Below the pieces are notes generated by a model. It was not told the origin of the DNA. It saw only the letters and a program-made list of their open reading frames with translations, and ran no database searches. The position numbers and the translations under genes were made by a program. A stretch of DNA of 61,106 nucleotides from Bacteroidales bacterium. GTDB taxonomy: Bacteria > Bacteroidota > Bacteroidia > Bacteroidales > P3. This document shows positions 8,939 to 18,051 of the stretch, one piece after another (the first letter of the stretch is position 1; every line of letters begins with the position of its first letter). The stretch is from assembly GCA_017646685.1 (NCBI GenBank), contig JAGCLZ010000070.1, positions 1 to 61,106 of the forward strand, given 5' to 3'.

Positions 8939-9469
8939 TTATTTGCTTTCCGAGATGTCTTCTCCGTTCATTACTTTTTTTACTAGCTCGATAAGTTCCT
9001 CTTCGCTACCTTCAACAAAGGATGTGTGTTGCCATACAATTTCGCCGTTGCCGTTGATTATAAAAGTATGAGGAACATTTACTACATTCATGGCACGTTT
9101 TAGGTCTTGGTTTTGGTCGATATATACTTCGTATTCCCAACCACTACCGTTAACCAATGGCTTAACACGCGATGCACCTCTGGCATCGTCAATGCTTACA
9201 GCAATTATCTTAACCCCTGTTTCTTCTTGCCATTCTTCGTACACTTCTTTTATAGTGTTGAGTTCTCTTAAACATGGTTTGCACCATGTGGCCCAAAACG
9301 ATAGTATATAAGGTTTTCCATCGTTGTTGAACGCAGATGTTTGAACTGTTTTTCCATCTAATGTTTTTACCGATATGTTGTCGGGTAAAACGCTTTTCTT
9401 TGCTTCTTGTGCAAATACTCCTATTGATAAAAATAGAGCTAATGCACTTACTAATAACTTCTTCATCAT
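8939..9469 (-). CDS. TlpA/ResA-like periplasmic thioredoxin
   Basis: 176 residues. Signal peptide (LFLSIGVFAQ) then a thioredoxin fold of the AhpC-TSA/Redoxin TlpA type: SFWATWCKPC with redox cysteines Cys63 and Cys66, the cis-Pro region NVPHTFIINGNGEIVW, and an acidic C-terminal helix. It probably reduces or oxidises thiols of exported proteins in the periplasm. Being just upstream of the CxxC-containing Omp28-like lipoprotein and the DUF6029 protein suggests these are partners or substrates (inference). Confidence 0.9.
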   Translation of the reverse strand: MMKKLLVSALALFLSIGVFAQEAKKSVLPDNISVKTLDGKTVQTSAFNNDGKPYILSFWATWCKPCLRELNTIKEVYEEWQEETGVKIIAVSIDDARGASRVKPLVNGSGWEYEVYIDQNQDLKRAMNVVNVPHTFIINGNGEIVWQHTSFVEGSEEELIELVKKVMNGEDISESK

Positions 9470-9503
9470 TTTTAGTATTAAGTTGATTAATATTCGATTA
9501 TTT

Positions 9504-10478
9504 TTATTTCTCCCGTGTTGCTATATCGTGTATAAGCAATTGGAGTGATTGTTTGTATTGGTTATTTGGTAGACAATCGAGTAGTGTGTATGCCTTGTTG
9601 ATATACATATCTATGGTTTCTTTGGCTTTGGCTATTCCTCCCAATTCGGTTATTGTATCTATTATATTGTCTACTTCTTGTTGTGTTATAGTTTCTTTAT
9701 GGTATAAGTCTCTTATTTCGGCTCTTTGTTTTTCAGTGGCGTTGTTTAGACCCAATATTAGAGGAAGTGTTATTTTCTGTTCACGAATATCGTTGCCGTA
9801 TGTTTTTCCGGTGTTCAATTCTTTGGAATAGTCGAGAATGTCGTCTTGTATTTGGAATGCGATACCCAAACATTCGCCAAAGAGTGTCATTGTTTTTATT
9901 TCTTCTTCGGTTGCATTGCCTGCAATAGCACCTATCTTGCAACATGCCGAAAACAATACAGCAGTTTTTTTGCGTATCACTTCGTAGTATCTATCTTCCG
10001 TAAGGTTGTATTCGCGAGCATTCTCTTGCTGTAGCAGTTCACCTTCGCCCATTTCTTGAGCTACAGAACTTATGGTTTTCAATATTTCTTTGTCGTCGAT
10101 TTCAACCAATATATTTAATGCCTTTGCATAGAGGTAATCACCAACAAGTACTGCCAATTTGTTGCCCCAAATACTGTTTAAGGTTTGTTTGCCACGTCGT
10201 AGTAGGGATTCATCCACTACATCATCGTGGATTAGAGTTGTTATGTGCAATGTTTCTATGGCCAATGCGGCACGTACAGCTTTGTCGGACGTTTTGTTGA
10301 AGGCACCGGATATAAGTAACAATAAAATAGGGCGTAGCTGTTTGCCACGTGTTTGCCCTATATGAGAAACCATGGTATCCAGTAGCTTTATACCACTGTC
10401 AGACAACCCTTCATATTGTAGGTTAAATTCCTTTAGGGAATCTTCGATTGGTTTTATTATTTCGTATCTCAATGCCAT
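9504..10478 (-). CDS. Polyprenyl (octaprenyl-type) diphosphate synthase
   Basis: 324 residues, the usual length for long-chain trans-isoprenyl diphosphate synthases. First aspartate-rich motif HDDVVDE (Asp85, Asp86, Asp89) followed by RRG, and second motif QIQDDILDY (Asp212, Asp213, Asp216). GKQLRP near 45-50 gives the IPP-binding lysine/arginine. It elongates FPP for the quinone side chain; the small residues before the first motif suggest a long product. It starts 9 bp downstream of the PurF-like gene, so the two are probably cotranscribed. Confidence 0.9.
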   Translation of the reverse strand: MALRYEIIKPIEDSLKEFNLQYEGLSDSGIKLLDTMVSHIGQTRGKQLRPILLLLISGAFNKTSDKAVRAALAIETLHITTLIHDDVVDESLLRRGKQTLNSIWGNKLAVLVGDYLYAKALNILVEIDDKEILKTISSVAQEMGEGELLQQENAREYNLTEDRYYEVIRKKTAVLFSACCKIGAIAGNATEEEIKTMTLFGECLGIAFQIQDDILDYSKELNTGKTYGNDIREQKITLPLILGLNNATEKQRAEIRDLYHKETITQQEVDNIIDTITELGGIAKAKETIDMYINKAYTLLDCLPNNQYKQSLQLLIHDIATREK

Positions 10479-10487
10479 TTCACTATT

Positions 10488-11894
10488 TTATTCACCCCAA
10501 CTAGTTCCATCAAAACAGTGGGTACAAATCTTTTCTTTAGGAAGACCTATTGCTTTTACTATTGTAGGTAATGTATTGAATTTTAAAGAATCGACACCTA
10601 AATGTTTACGTAGAACCTCAACCATATTGGCGTATTCTTTTGACGTTTCGTCCATATATTTATCAAGTTTTTTTGCACTATCGCCTTCCAGTTCTTTAAT
10701 AACTCTACGGGTAATTAGTTCCATCTCATTCTTTGATGCTGTAAAGTTCAAGTAGTTGCAACTACATACTAATGGAGGACAACTAATACGTACATGTACT
10801 TCTTTTGCACCATATTCATATAGCATTTTCACATTGTCGCGAAGTTGTGTGCCTCTTACTATCGAGTCGTCGCAGAATACAGCACGTTTGCCGGAAAGTA
10901 TTGCTTTGTTGGGTAGAAGTTTCATTTTGGCCACATGTTCACGTTCTTCTTGGCTTATAGGCATGAAACTTCTTGACCAAGTTGGCGTGTATTTTACCAC
11001 ACCACGTTGGTACGGTATTCCTTTTCCGGCAGCATAACCTAGAGCCATACCTATACCGGAATCTGGTATAGCCGATACAAAGTCGGCTTCAACATCATCG
11101 TTAAGTCCAAGTTCATATCCACCTTTGTAACGAACATCCTCGGCATTGATTCCCTCGTAGTCCACGCATGGAAATCCGTAATATATCCATAAGAAAGAGC
11201 ATATCTGCATCTTGTCTATAGGAGCAAGCAACTGTGTTATTCCCAAAGGTGTTATTTTTATGATTTCGCCGGGAGCAACGAATCGTTCTGTAATATAATC
11301 TAGATTTATATAGCTGTGGCTTTCCATTGCCACTGCATATCCATCGTCGTTTTTACCGATAGCAATTGGGGTACGTCCGTATAAATCTCTTGCTGCAATA
11401 ATACCGTCTTCGGTAAGTATGAGCATTGAACATGAACCTTTTATTCGTTTGAACACATTTTTTATACCATCAATGAAATCGGATCCTTGTGTTATCATCA
11501 GTGCAACCAACTCGGTAGGGTTGGTCATTCCGGAACTTAGTTCAGTGAATTGTTGGTTCCTTTCTAAGCATTCTTTTTCCAGTTCGGCAATGTTGTTTAT
11601 TCTGCCTACTGTAACGATGGCAAAGCGACCTAGATGTGAATTTACAACTATAGGCTGAGAATCGGTATCGCTGATAACTCCTAATCCATATTTTCCTTTG
11701 AATTTACCTAATTCGTCATTGAATTTGGTTCTGAAGTATGAATTTTGAATATTGTGTATAGAACGATAGAAAATACCATCGTCAATTGTTACCAATCCAC
11801 CTCTTTTTGTACCTAGATGTGAATGATAATCTGTTCCGTAGAATAAGTCTGTAGAGCACGAGCGTTTGGAAACTATACCAAAAAAACCTCCCAT
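10488..11894 (-). CDS. PurF-like amidophosphoribosyltransferase homologue without the N-terminal catalytic Cys
   Basis: 468 residues from ATG 11894. An in-frame ATG at 11948 exists, but a -7 box at 11947-11954 puts transcription start downstream of it, and family similarity begins at MGGFFGIVSK. Canonical PurF starts Met-Cys-Gly with Cys as the glutamine amidotransferase nucleophile; here the residue is Gly. The phosphoribosyltransferase half is intact: FCDDSIVRGTQ (about 340-350) is the PRPP loop, and IPDSGIGMALGYA and a terminal CTHCFDG match PurF, including possible Fe-S cysteines. This variant is known in Bacteroidetes and is usually annotated amidophosphoribosyltransferase. It may use ammonia or have another role (inference); a normal purF is probably elsewhere. 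Confidence 0.85.
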   Translation of the reverse strand: MGGFFGIVSKRSCSTDLFYGTDYHSHLGTKRGGLVTIDDGIFYRSIHNIQNSYFRTKFNDELGKFKGKYGLGVISDTDSQPIVVNSHLGRFAIVTVGRINNIAELEKECLERNQQFTELSSGMTNPTELVALMITQGSDFIDGIKNVFKRIKGSCSMLILTEDGIIAARDLYGRTPIAIGKNDDGYAVAMESHSYINLDYITERFVAPGEIIKITPLGITQLLAPIDKMQICSFLWIYYGFPCVDYEGINAEDVRYKGGYELGLNDDVEADFVSAIPDSGIGMALGYAAGKGIPYQRGVVKYTPTWSRSFMPISQEEREHVAKMKLLPNKAILSGKRAVFCDDSIVRGTQLRDNVKMLYEYGAKEVHVRISCPPLVCSCNYLNFTASKNEMELITRRVIKELEGDSAKKLDKYMDETSKEYANMVEVLRKHLGVDSLKFNTLPTIVKAIGLPKEKICTHCFDGTSWGE

Positions 11895-11946
11895 AGTATT
11901 GTTATTTAATATATTATGAATATTATAAGTGTGTGTTTTATTTTGC

Positions 11947-11954
11947 AAATATAC
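11947..11954 (-). promoter_or_regulatory. -7 box for the PurF-like gene
   Basis: TATATTTG on the minus strand. Transcription would start near 11940, downstream of the ATG at 11948, which decides the start codon in favour of 11894. Confidence 0.55.
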
Positions 11955-11995
11955 GCATTTCTAGCATATATATGAAGGCTTGTAGATAAAAAAAT

Positions 11996-12028
11996 AAAAA
12001 AAGGAAGACATTTGCCTTCCTTTTTTTA
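11996..12028 (-). terminator. Intrinsic terminator after the T9SS type B gene
   Basis: Stem AAGGAAG (12001-12007) pairs with CTTCCTT (12016-12022) around an 8-nt loop, with A-rich and T-rich flanks. It lies 20 bp beyond the stop of the 12049-15099 gene. Confidence 0.8.
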
Positions 12029-12048
12029 TTTTATGTAGGTATATCTCG

Positions 12049-15000
12049 CTATTTTATTACTTCGATTACCCCGTTTCGTTGGATGTTTCCTAAGTAACCT
12101 TTTCCAACAAATCTGTAGAAGTAAGTACCCGCAGGAGCATTGTCGGCACCCGGATCCCAAAATTCATCTTTGCTAGAGATATTTTCTTTGTGGAATACTC
12201 TCTTACCCCAACGGTCGAAGATAGACAATTCGTTAGTTGGATAGCCTAATCCATCAACAAGGTTTATTATTTCAAACACATCATTGATACCATCGCCATT
12301 AGGAGTTACAACGTTAGGGAATTGCAAGAAGTCATTTACCAATACAAGGCTGCTTTCGGTAGTATCGGCACATGTGATATAGTTTCCGCTAGGTGCCAAG
12401 TTTTTGGTAAGTGCTACCAATTCGATGTTGTATTTACCGGCTATACTTTGGTCGTCGAACGCTTTGAATGTGTATAGAGGTTCTTCTTCTTTGAGTGTTG
12501 TTACCGAGTGTGTGATATCTTTGTCATATTGTATTTTCCAATAGTATATATTGTCAGAATTGTGTGGCATTGTCAAGTTCTTAAACTGTACATCCGGATG
12601 AAGAACAGTTGGAGTTTCTGGTTCCCAAGAAAATTTAGCTTTAGGACTAGAAAATACCGAAACAAAGTCATCATATTTTATAGAGTCTATGCATCCTCTT
12701 TCGGATGTTGCATAGTAGTAAAAGTCGTAGTTTCCTGCATAGTATGTGTGTCTTGGGCTAGCCTCGGTTGATGTGTGTCCATCGCCATATACCCAAAGGT
12801 GTTTAGCAGCGCCTACTGTGCGGTTTTCTATCTGTATATCCAATGGTTCACATCCTTCAACAAATGGAAGGCCAACAATATTGAAGTTAGGAATAGGTTT
12901 TGGTGCTACATCTATAATTTTGTCGTCTCGAGCCGAGCAACTGATTCCATGCATAGTGTTCGATACTTCAACTTCGTATGTTGTGGCTATACCACCGGTT
13001 TTAAGAGTCCATATTTTTTGTGTTGTTTCATATGTTGGAGACCACATATAAGAGTAGTTATATTTGTATGCTCTACCATCATCGGCATTCAAAAGGAATG
13101 ATTCGTCGTCGCATACAGCAGTATCATTACCTAAGTTTGGACGAGGTTCCCATACAGTGGTAATACCAGTACAAGTATCCCATTGGCAGCCAAATTCGTC
13201 TATAATACTTACATTCAGTAGGAAATATCCTGCAGTGTCGGGCGTTGTTACTCTACCTTGTGTGCTACCTTCGGTTGATATTCTTACACCTGGAGTTCTT
13301 TCGGACCATAATACAGAGTCTATTCCCACATCGTATGTCCAATCCGAAGTATTGATATTACATAGCTCCATAGACCAACTGAATACCCAACCATTATCAG
13401 CACCCCATGTATCGCAGACCTCGATATTCCATTCACCGTTCAAATCACATCCTACAAGGTTGTCGAATCCTTGTGATGGTTTGTAAAAACCTAACTTATC
13501 TGCACGGTGGCTAGAGTCGGTAGTGTTACATGTAATTTCGCCTGGACCACTGCCTGATTGGTTGTATCCCGGAGGAAGAGTTGTACCGAAATTATGTGTT
13601 ACCTGTACTTGTCCGGCATCATTTATAACGTATATTGCATTGCTGATATCGGCATCCATATTTCTATTTACGTCCCAATAGCCATAATCTCTATTGTTGG
13701 ACCAACAATAGTTCCAACATACACCGGGGATGTTATACAGAGAGTCGCAATAACCTTCGGATCCACTACCATCGTATGTATGGTGATTGTTTCCTCCATA
13801 GGGTATTCCTAAGAATTTACCACCACCACCACCACCGGGGTTTTCCCATTCGTTAAGTACTTGGTTGAATCTTTCGACTGGTTTGTATTTAAGAACAGCC
13901 CTACCTTGCTCATCAGGACATACGATAGCAATCTCGATGTCTCCCATGAATTCGTGTTCCATATTTACGCATATAGCACAGATATCGGATGCAGATTGAA
14001 TTTGTCTTCCGGAAGGGAATTCTGTGAAGTTTACCGGTGCATAGAAACATGGGTTATCGCAGTTTGGACCATCGGGCACAAACGTACGAGAATCGTTTTC
14101 TTTCATGGCTTCTTTTACGAATTCCAAGGGCTGAGTAATAATGGTAGCATCACTACCGGCACCTACCGATATGGTGGCATACGATGTGTTACAAATTGTA
14201 GGAAGGTCGAACAGTGTTTTTATAGGATTTCGTGCAATACGCACACGTGCAGTCATAGATTGTGTAGTTTGGCATCCGTTGGAGTCGGTAACAACCAAGA
14301 ATAAATCATAGCCTTGCACAGAACCATAGGAATGTCTTACAATGTCGGCTCCCCAGTTGTTTACTGTATCGCCATCACCAAAGTTCCATTTAAAACGACA
14401 ATATTCGTTTGATTGATGATAGTACAACCCATTTTCGGGAAATTCAGTAATTACCGGTATTGCAACTCTGTCACCATCACATAAGTCGAAACTTTGCCAA
14501 TAGTTAGTGTCGAAAGTAGTAATTCCGGTTATAGAGTCGTATAGTGTGTCCAAGTCGAAACCGTTTGTTACTTTGTAAGGAATTTCTTCATCATCTACTA
14601 CTTTATAGAATACAGAGTCCCAACGCAATACTATTTTCTGACAAGGTTTTGTGCAAATTACATTGGCTATAAAGCCCTTGGCTGTGTCTGCTCCGTTAGA
14701 TCTGAAACGTATTGTCAGGCAGTCTCCGGTTGCATAAAAAATTTCAGACATGGCAGAGTTGCTGTTGTTTCCTTTGTACAAAATAGGTGCAGATGTATTA
14801 GGACCATCGTGTACATACAAAGTGTCACTTGGATGAATATCAAAATCGTCAAATCTAAAACTTAAACGATTTGGGTGAGAGCAAATTGTATCATACAATG
14901 TTACCACATAATCCTCGTTACTTGCGTATGGACCTCCTGCAGCATCAGAGTCTGTAAGACGTAAACCTACAGTAGTTAAATATTTGGTTTGTCCGTTAAG

Positions 15001-15099
15001 TTCCGAAATCTTTTTTACTTCTTGGTTTTCTTGTGCAAACAAACTAAAGTTTGTCATGCACATCAACAAAACACCAAATAGAGCTAAAAATCTTTTCAT
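12049..15099 (-). CDS. Large secreted protein with T9SS type B sorting (CHU_C) domain
   Basis: 1016 residues with a signal peptide (LLMCMTNFSLFAQ). Order of parts: a CUB-like region (about 55-145: FDDFDIHPSDTLYVHDG, CLTIRFRSNG); a PKD-type domain (about 235-285: WNFGDGDTVNN); a beta-rich middle ending in a P-domain-like segment (DLNGEWNIEVCDTWGADNG, about 555-580); a second PKD-like repeat (WVYGDGHTSTEASPRHTY); and the gliding-motility-associated C-terminal domain with TPNGDGINDVFEI, LSIFDRWGKRVF and PAGTYFYRF. That tail directs export by the T9SS. It is probably surface-displayed and adhesive; no protease active site was seen. The gene lies 19 bp after the small secreted protein at 15119-15586. 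Confidence 0.9.
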   Translation of the reverse strand: MKRFLALFGVLLMCMTNFSLFAQENQEVKKISELNGQTKYLTTVGLRLTDSDAAGGPYASNEDYVVTLYDTICSHPNRLSFRFDDFDIHPSDTLYVHDGPNTSAPILYKGNNSNSAMSEIFYATGDCLTIRFRSNGADTAKGFIANVICTKPCQKIVLRWDSVFYKVVDDEEIPYKVTNGFDLDTLYDSITGITTFDTNYWQSFDLCDGDRVAIPVITEFPENGLYYHQSNEYCRFKWNFGDGDTVNNWGADIVRHSYGSVQGYDLFLVVTDSNGCQTTQSMTARVRIARNPIKTLFDLPTICNTSYATISVGAGSDATIITQPLEFVKEAMKENDSRTFVPDGPNCDNPCFYAPVNFTEFPSGRQIQSASDICAICVNMEHEFMGDIEIAIVCPDEQGRAVLKYKPVERFNQVLNEWENPGGGGGGKFLGIPYGGNNHHTYDGSGSEGYCDSLYNIPGVCWNYCWSNNRDYGYWDVNRNMDADISNAIYVINDAGQVQVTHNFGTTLPPGYNQSGSGPGEITCNTTDSSHRADKLGFYKPSQGFDNLVGCDLNGEWNIEVCDTWGADNGWVFSWSMELCNINTSDWTYDVGIDSVLWSERTPGVRISTEGSTQGRVTTPDTAGYFLLNVSIIDEFGCQWDTCTGITTVWEPRPNLGNDTAVCDDESFLLNADDGRAYKYNYSYMWSPTYETTQKIWTLKTGGIATTYEVEVSNTMHGISCSARDDKIIDVAPKPIPNFNIVGLPFVEGCEPLDIQIENRTVGAAKHLWVYGDGHTSTEASPRHTYYAGNYDFYYYATSERGCIDSIKYDDFVSVFSSPKAKFSWEPETPTVLHPDVQFKNLTMPHNSDNIYYWKIQYDKDITHSVTTLKEEEPLYTFKAFDDQSIAGKYNIELVALTKNLAPSGNYITCADTTESSLVLVNDFLQFPNVVTPNGDGINDVFEIINLVDGLGYPTNELSIFDRWGKRVFHKENISSKDEFWDPGADNAPAGTYFYRFVGKGYLGNIQRNGVIEVIK

Positions 15100-15118
15100 T
15101 TTATTAATCTCCTATAAT

Positions 15119-15586
15119 TTATTGCATGTTTTTTATTGTATTCTCAATATCGGTATTGTATTTATACGAATTATCAACTATGTGATGTATGGTTCTTATG
15201 CTTCGCAAAACCAAATACCTATTTGTAGTGTCCGATGTTTCGAAATACACTTCTCTGTCCCAATGTTGGTATTGATAACTATCGAAGTTGTATGCAAACA
15301 CACTGAATGTATTTAAATCTATTTGTACTGTTTGCGGTAGCGCTACATTGGTTTGCTTGTTTACAACATCTGAGATTTGATAAACAATTGCACTATCGGG
15401 AAGTACATTCGTTTTGTAAAAAGCTGCCTGGGCATATCTACAGTAGTATTCCACTTTTTCGCTTGGCAAATCGTTGTAAACACTTGCCGAAAAATGTGGT
15501 GATACCAATTGTTGGCAGTTTTGTGCTGTTGCTGTCATTCCTAAACAGACAAACATGCAGATGAACAATAATTTCGACTCTTTCAT
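15119..15586 (-). CDS. Small secreted protein of unknown function
   Basis: 155 residues. Signal peptide MKESKLLFICMFVCLGMTATAQ, then NCQQLVSPHFSAS and a soluble alpha/beta stretch (EYYCRYAQAAFYKTNVLPDSA, QIDLNTFSVFAYNFDSYQYQHW). No known domain recognised. Two cysteines remain in the mature protein. It lies just upstream of the T9SS type B gene on the same strand, so it may be coexpressed and could be a partner of that surface protein (inference). Many Phe, Tyr and Asn residues are typical of exported Bacteroidetes proteins. Confidence 0.6.
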   Translation of the reverse strand: MKESKLLFICMFVCLGMTATAQNCQQLVSPHFSASVYNDLPSEKVEYYCRYAQAAFYKTNVLPDSAIVYQISDVVNKQTNVALPQTVQIDLNTFSVFAYNFDSYQYQHWDREVYFETSDTTNRYLVLRSIRTIHHIVDNSYKYNTDIENTIKNMQ

Positions 15587-16172
15587 AAATTTTCTATTTT
15601 AATATGTTAGACACTAATTTATTTCTATTTTTTTGTTTCTACTTAATATGACAGAGTTTTTGAAATATCGGTTGTTAAATAAGTGTTAAATCTTTATTTT
15701 CTCTCGAAAATATTTTCTTCAATTACTTATTTCTCCACAACTCGGTGCACAAAAATGCTACAGTAATTTGTATATTAAAGCAATATAAATCAAATTATTG
15801 TGGATATATTGTGCCCAAAAACCCAATATATAATTATCTGCAAAGATATATTTTTTTTGCCATTGCTACAAGTATTTTCTTTTATAGTTTACACAAGATT
15901 TCAACATTCTTTGTGCATTTCATCTTATATTTTTCTATTTAACTGAAAATTAGTCTTGTATTGTGATGTTTTTTAGTTGATGTTTTATATGTTATCCAAT
16001 AGTATGTTATAAACTTATTTATAAGAAGGTTTTATTGGTTTTGTTATATAGGATAAAATATAATTGACCCATTGGATGAATTATATTTATTGCTGCATAA
16101 CTTTCTGAGTATAAACTTAAAATAATTATTTGATATGCAAATTAAAAAAAGCAAACGATGAAATGAAATTTG

Positions 16173-16252
16173 TATCACGAGGGAGATTCGTTTACATCAC
16201 GTAGTAGATGAACATAGATCGGGAGGAAAATTTATCTACATCACGATGTATT
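16173..16252. repeat. 22-bp direct array, GTGATG family (minus orientation)
   Basis: Four units whose CATCAC-like core (reverse complement GTGATG) begins at 16173, 16195, 16217 and 16239, an exact 22-bp spacing. The third core is diverged (GATCGG). Flanking bases include GAGGGAGATT and GGGAGGAAAATTT. In reverse complement the order of unit types (catcGTGATG, tcctCCCGATc, ctacGTGATG, ccctcGTGAT) matches the array at 46478-46549. Confidence 0.8.
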
Positions 16253-16304
16253 TTTGAGGGACTATATTGTCTGAAAATTGATGGTATATCATCACGCTCG
16301 TGAC

Positions 16305-16335
16305 ACCCTATTACGAAACAATTGACAATAGGGTA
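16305..16335. repeat. Conserved hairpin associated with the 22-bp array
   Basis: ACCCTAT...ATAGGGT inverted repeat around a loop of about 17 nt. Its reverse complement matches the hairpin at 46386-46419 almost base for base, including the loop (TTGTCAATWGTTTC), and it lies on the same side of the array at a similar distance. Confidence 0.7.
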
Positions 16336-16411
16336 TAAAAAAACATGTGAATATTATCAGGCAACTTATGAGAAATCCATGTTCTGAAATATTTCACTTC
16401 TACTTTGAATT

Positions 16412-16687
16412 AAGGTAACTTCTAAAAATTCCACGTTTCGGATAAACAAAAGAGTGTTCTTTGAAACTTTTGCGTGCTTTGACTTCGTCGATGTTGCTAT
16501 CGCTCGAAATAGCTAATGCTTAGGCATTGCTCTTTACTCGCTTAATCGCAATGTTGTGTTTTTTTTACCGAAATCTTTCTATTTCTTTTTCAATCGCATA
16601 GCCCGCTATGCTCAATCAAAAAAAAGTAGAAATCTTTCTAGCAAAATTCCACAAATCACATGCAAAGCAGTGGTAGAAGTTGCCTTT
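16412..16687. repeat. Dispersed MITE-like repeat, complete copy
   Basis: About 275 bp. Left end AAGGTAACTTCTAAAAA and right end GTAGAAGTTGCCTTT are inverted repeats. The interior follows the copy at 1554-1823, including the hairpin AGCTAATGC-TTAG-GCATTGCT. No transposase ORF is present. The 63-aa ORF at 16556-16747 is inside and beyond the repeat and has no family features. Confidence 0.75.
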
Positions 16688-16851
16688 AGAAATTGCATTA
16701 ATTTATCCAATGTATTGCTAGTTTGTTTTCTATTTGAATGTTGTTGATTTTTACTTTGAGAATAAGTAAAATACATTGTCAATTTCTTGTTGTAGACATG
16801 TATTGTTATTCTCCGAATTATTGATGATGGAATACTAAGCTAATATTGCCC

Positions 16852-16883
16852 TTTGTATATATGCCGAAAAAGATGTATATTTG
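16852..16883 (+). promoter_or_regulatory. Promoter of ychF (-33 and -7)
   Basis: TTTG at 16852-16855 and TATATTTG at 16876-16883, separated by 20 bp, an optimal Bacteroidetes sigma-ABfr promoter. It lies about 47 bp before the ychF ATG. Confidence 0.75.
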
Positions 16884-16929
16884 CAGTGTTATACAATAGT
16901 TGAATAATATATATAGATAGCATAATATC

Positions 16930-18030
16930 ATGGGATTACAATGTGGAATAGTAGGACTTCCCAATGTTGGAAAGTCAACATTATTTAATTGTTTAAGCAA
17001 TGCAAAGGCACAAGCTGCCAATTTTCCGTTTTGCACAATAGAGCCCAATGTAGGGGTTATTACCGTTCCGGACGAACGTTTGAACAAACTTGTAGAGATT
17101 GAAAATCCTCAGAGCGTGGTGCCTGCCACTGTGGAAATTGTGGATATAGCCGGATTGGTACGTGGTGCCAGCAAGGGCGAGGGATTGGGTAATAAATTTT
17201 TGTCTAATATACGTGAAACAGATGCCATTATTCATGTGCTTCGCTGTTTTGAAGATGATAATATTACTCACGTTGATGGTAATGTAAACCCCGTTCGTGA
17301 TAAGGAAACTATTGATACAGAGTTGCAAATAAAAGACCTCGAGACTATAGAAAACCGTTTTGCCAAAGAGGAGAAGAAGGCCAAAACCAATTCCGACCAA
17401 AAGGCCAAAAAATTGGTTGAGGTTATGACACTTTACCGCGAAGCCTTGTTGCAAGGTAAGTCGGCACGTACAGTGGAACTCGATGATAGTCAACAAGAAG
17501 CTGCTAAGGATTTAATGTTGCTTACGGCAAAACCAATACTATATGTATGCAATGTGGATGAGAGTGCTGTGGTGAAAGGAAACAAATATGTTGATGCAGT
17601 ACGCGAAGCCATAAAGGATGAGAATGCTGAACTTCTTGTGATAGGTGCAGGTATAGAGGCTGATATTGCAGAGTTGGAATCGTTTGAAGAAAAGCAGATG
17701 TTTTTGGAAGACCTCGGTTTGGAGGAATCGGGTGTAAACAGATTAATAAAGGCTGCCTATAAACTGCTGGATTTACAAACATTTCTTACTGCCGGACCTA
17801 AAGAAGTGCGTGCTTGGACTTTCCGCAAAGGCATGAAAGCTCCGCAAACTGCCGGCATCATACATAGCGACTTTGAGAAAGGATTTATACGTGCTGAGGT
17901 GATAAAATATGACGACTATGTTACACTTGGTTCCGAAGCAAAATGTAAGGAAATGGGTAAGATGAGTGTGGAAGGTAAAGAATATGTGGTACAAGATGGT
18001 GATATTATGCACTTCCGCTTCAATGTGTAA
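16930..18030 (+). CDS. ychF: Redox-regulated Obg-family ATPase YchF (OLA1)
   Basis: 366 residues, the family length. P-loop GLPNVGKST at about 8-16, switch region DIAGLVRGASKGEGLGN, and CNVDE in place of the GTPase NKxD, which is the basis of the ATP preference of YchF. The C-terminal TGS-like domain ends VQDGDIMHFRFNV. It binds ribosomes and modulates stress responses and translation. uvrB follows 21 bp downstream on the same strand. Confidence 0.97.
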   Translation: MGLQCGIVGLPNVGKSTLFNCLSNAKAQAANFPFCTIEPNVGVITVPDERLNKLVEIENPQSVVPATVEIVDIAGLVRGASKGEGLGNKFLSNIRETDAIIHVLRCFEDDNITHVDGNVNPVRDKETIDTELQIKDLETIENRFAKEEKKAKTNSDQKAKKLVEVMTLYREALLQGKSARTVELDDSQQEAAKDLMLLTAKPILYVCNVDESAVVKGNKYVDAVREAIKDENAELLVIGAGIEADIAELESFEEKQMFLEDLGLEESGVNRLIKAAYKLLDLQTFLTAGPKEVRAWTFRKGMKAPQTAGIIHSDFEKGFIRAEVIKYDDYVTLGSEAKCKEMGKMSVEGKEYVVQDGDIMHFRFNV

Positions 18031-18051
18031 CTAATCTAAAAGTTGCTGAGC

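Larger units (their letters stand above)
15587..16929. other. Long AT-rich intergenic region with two repeat types
   Basis: 1343 bp between divergent genes. 15587-16170 is AT-rich with nothing recognisable; the short ORFs in it lack any family signature. Then come the 22-bp direct array (16173-16244), a hairpin (16305-16335) and the TIR repeat (16412-16687) with an extra right-end-like remnant TTTAGAAATTGCATTA near 16685-16700. The ychF promoter is at the right end. Confidence 0.7.

Noticed and set aside
15745-15942. 65-residue ORF in the long intergenic gap
   Set aside because: AT-driven open frame of Ile, Phe and Tyr codons with no promoter or family pattern.
16173-16252. CRISPR array
   Set aside because: Units are contiguous, about 22 bp, and diverged, with no alternating unique spacers; no cas genes are near. 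The same holds for the arrays at 27.3, 46.5 and 50.7 kb.
16556-16747. 63-residue ORF as a transposase remnant
   Set aside because: It spans the end of the TIR element and unique sequence, and has no DDE or other transposase motif.
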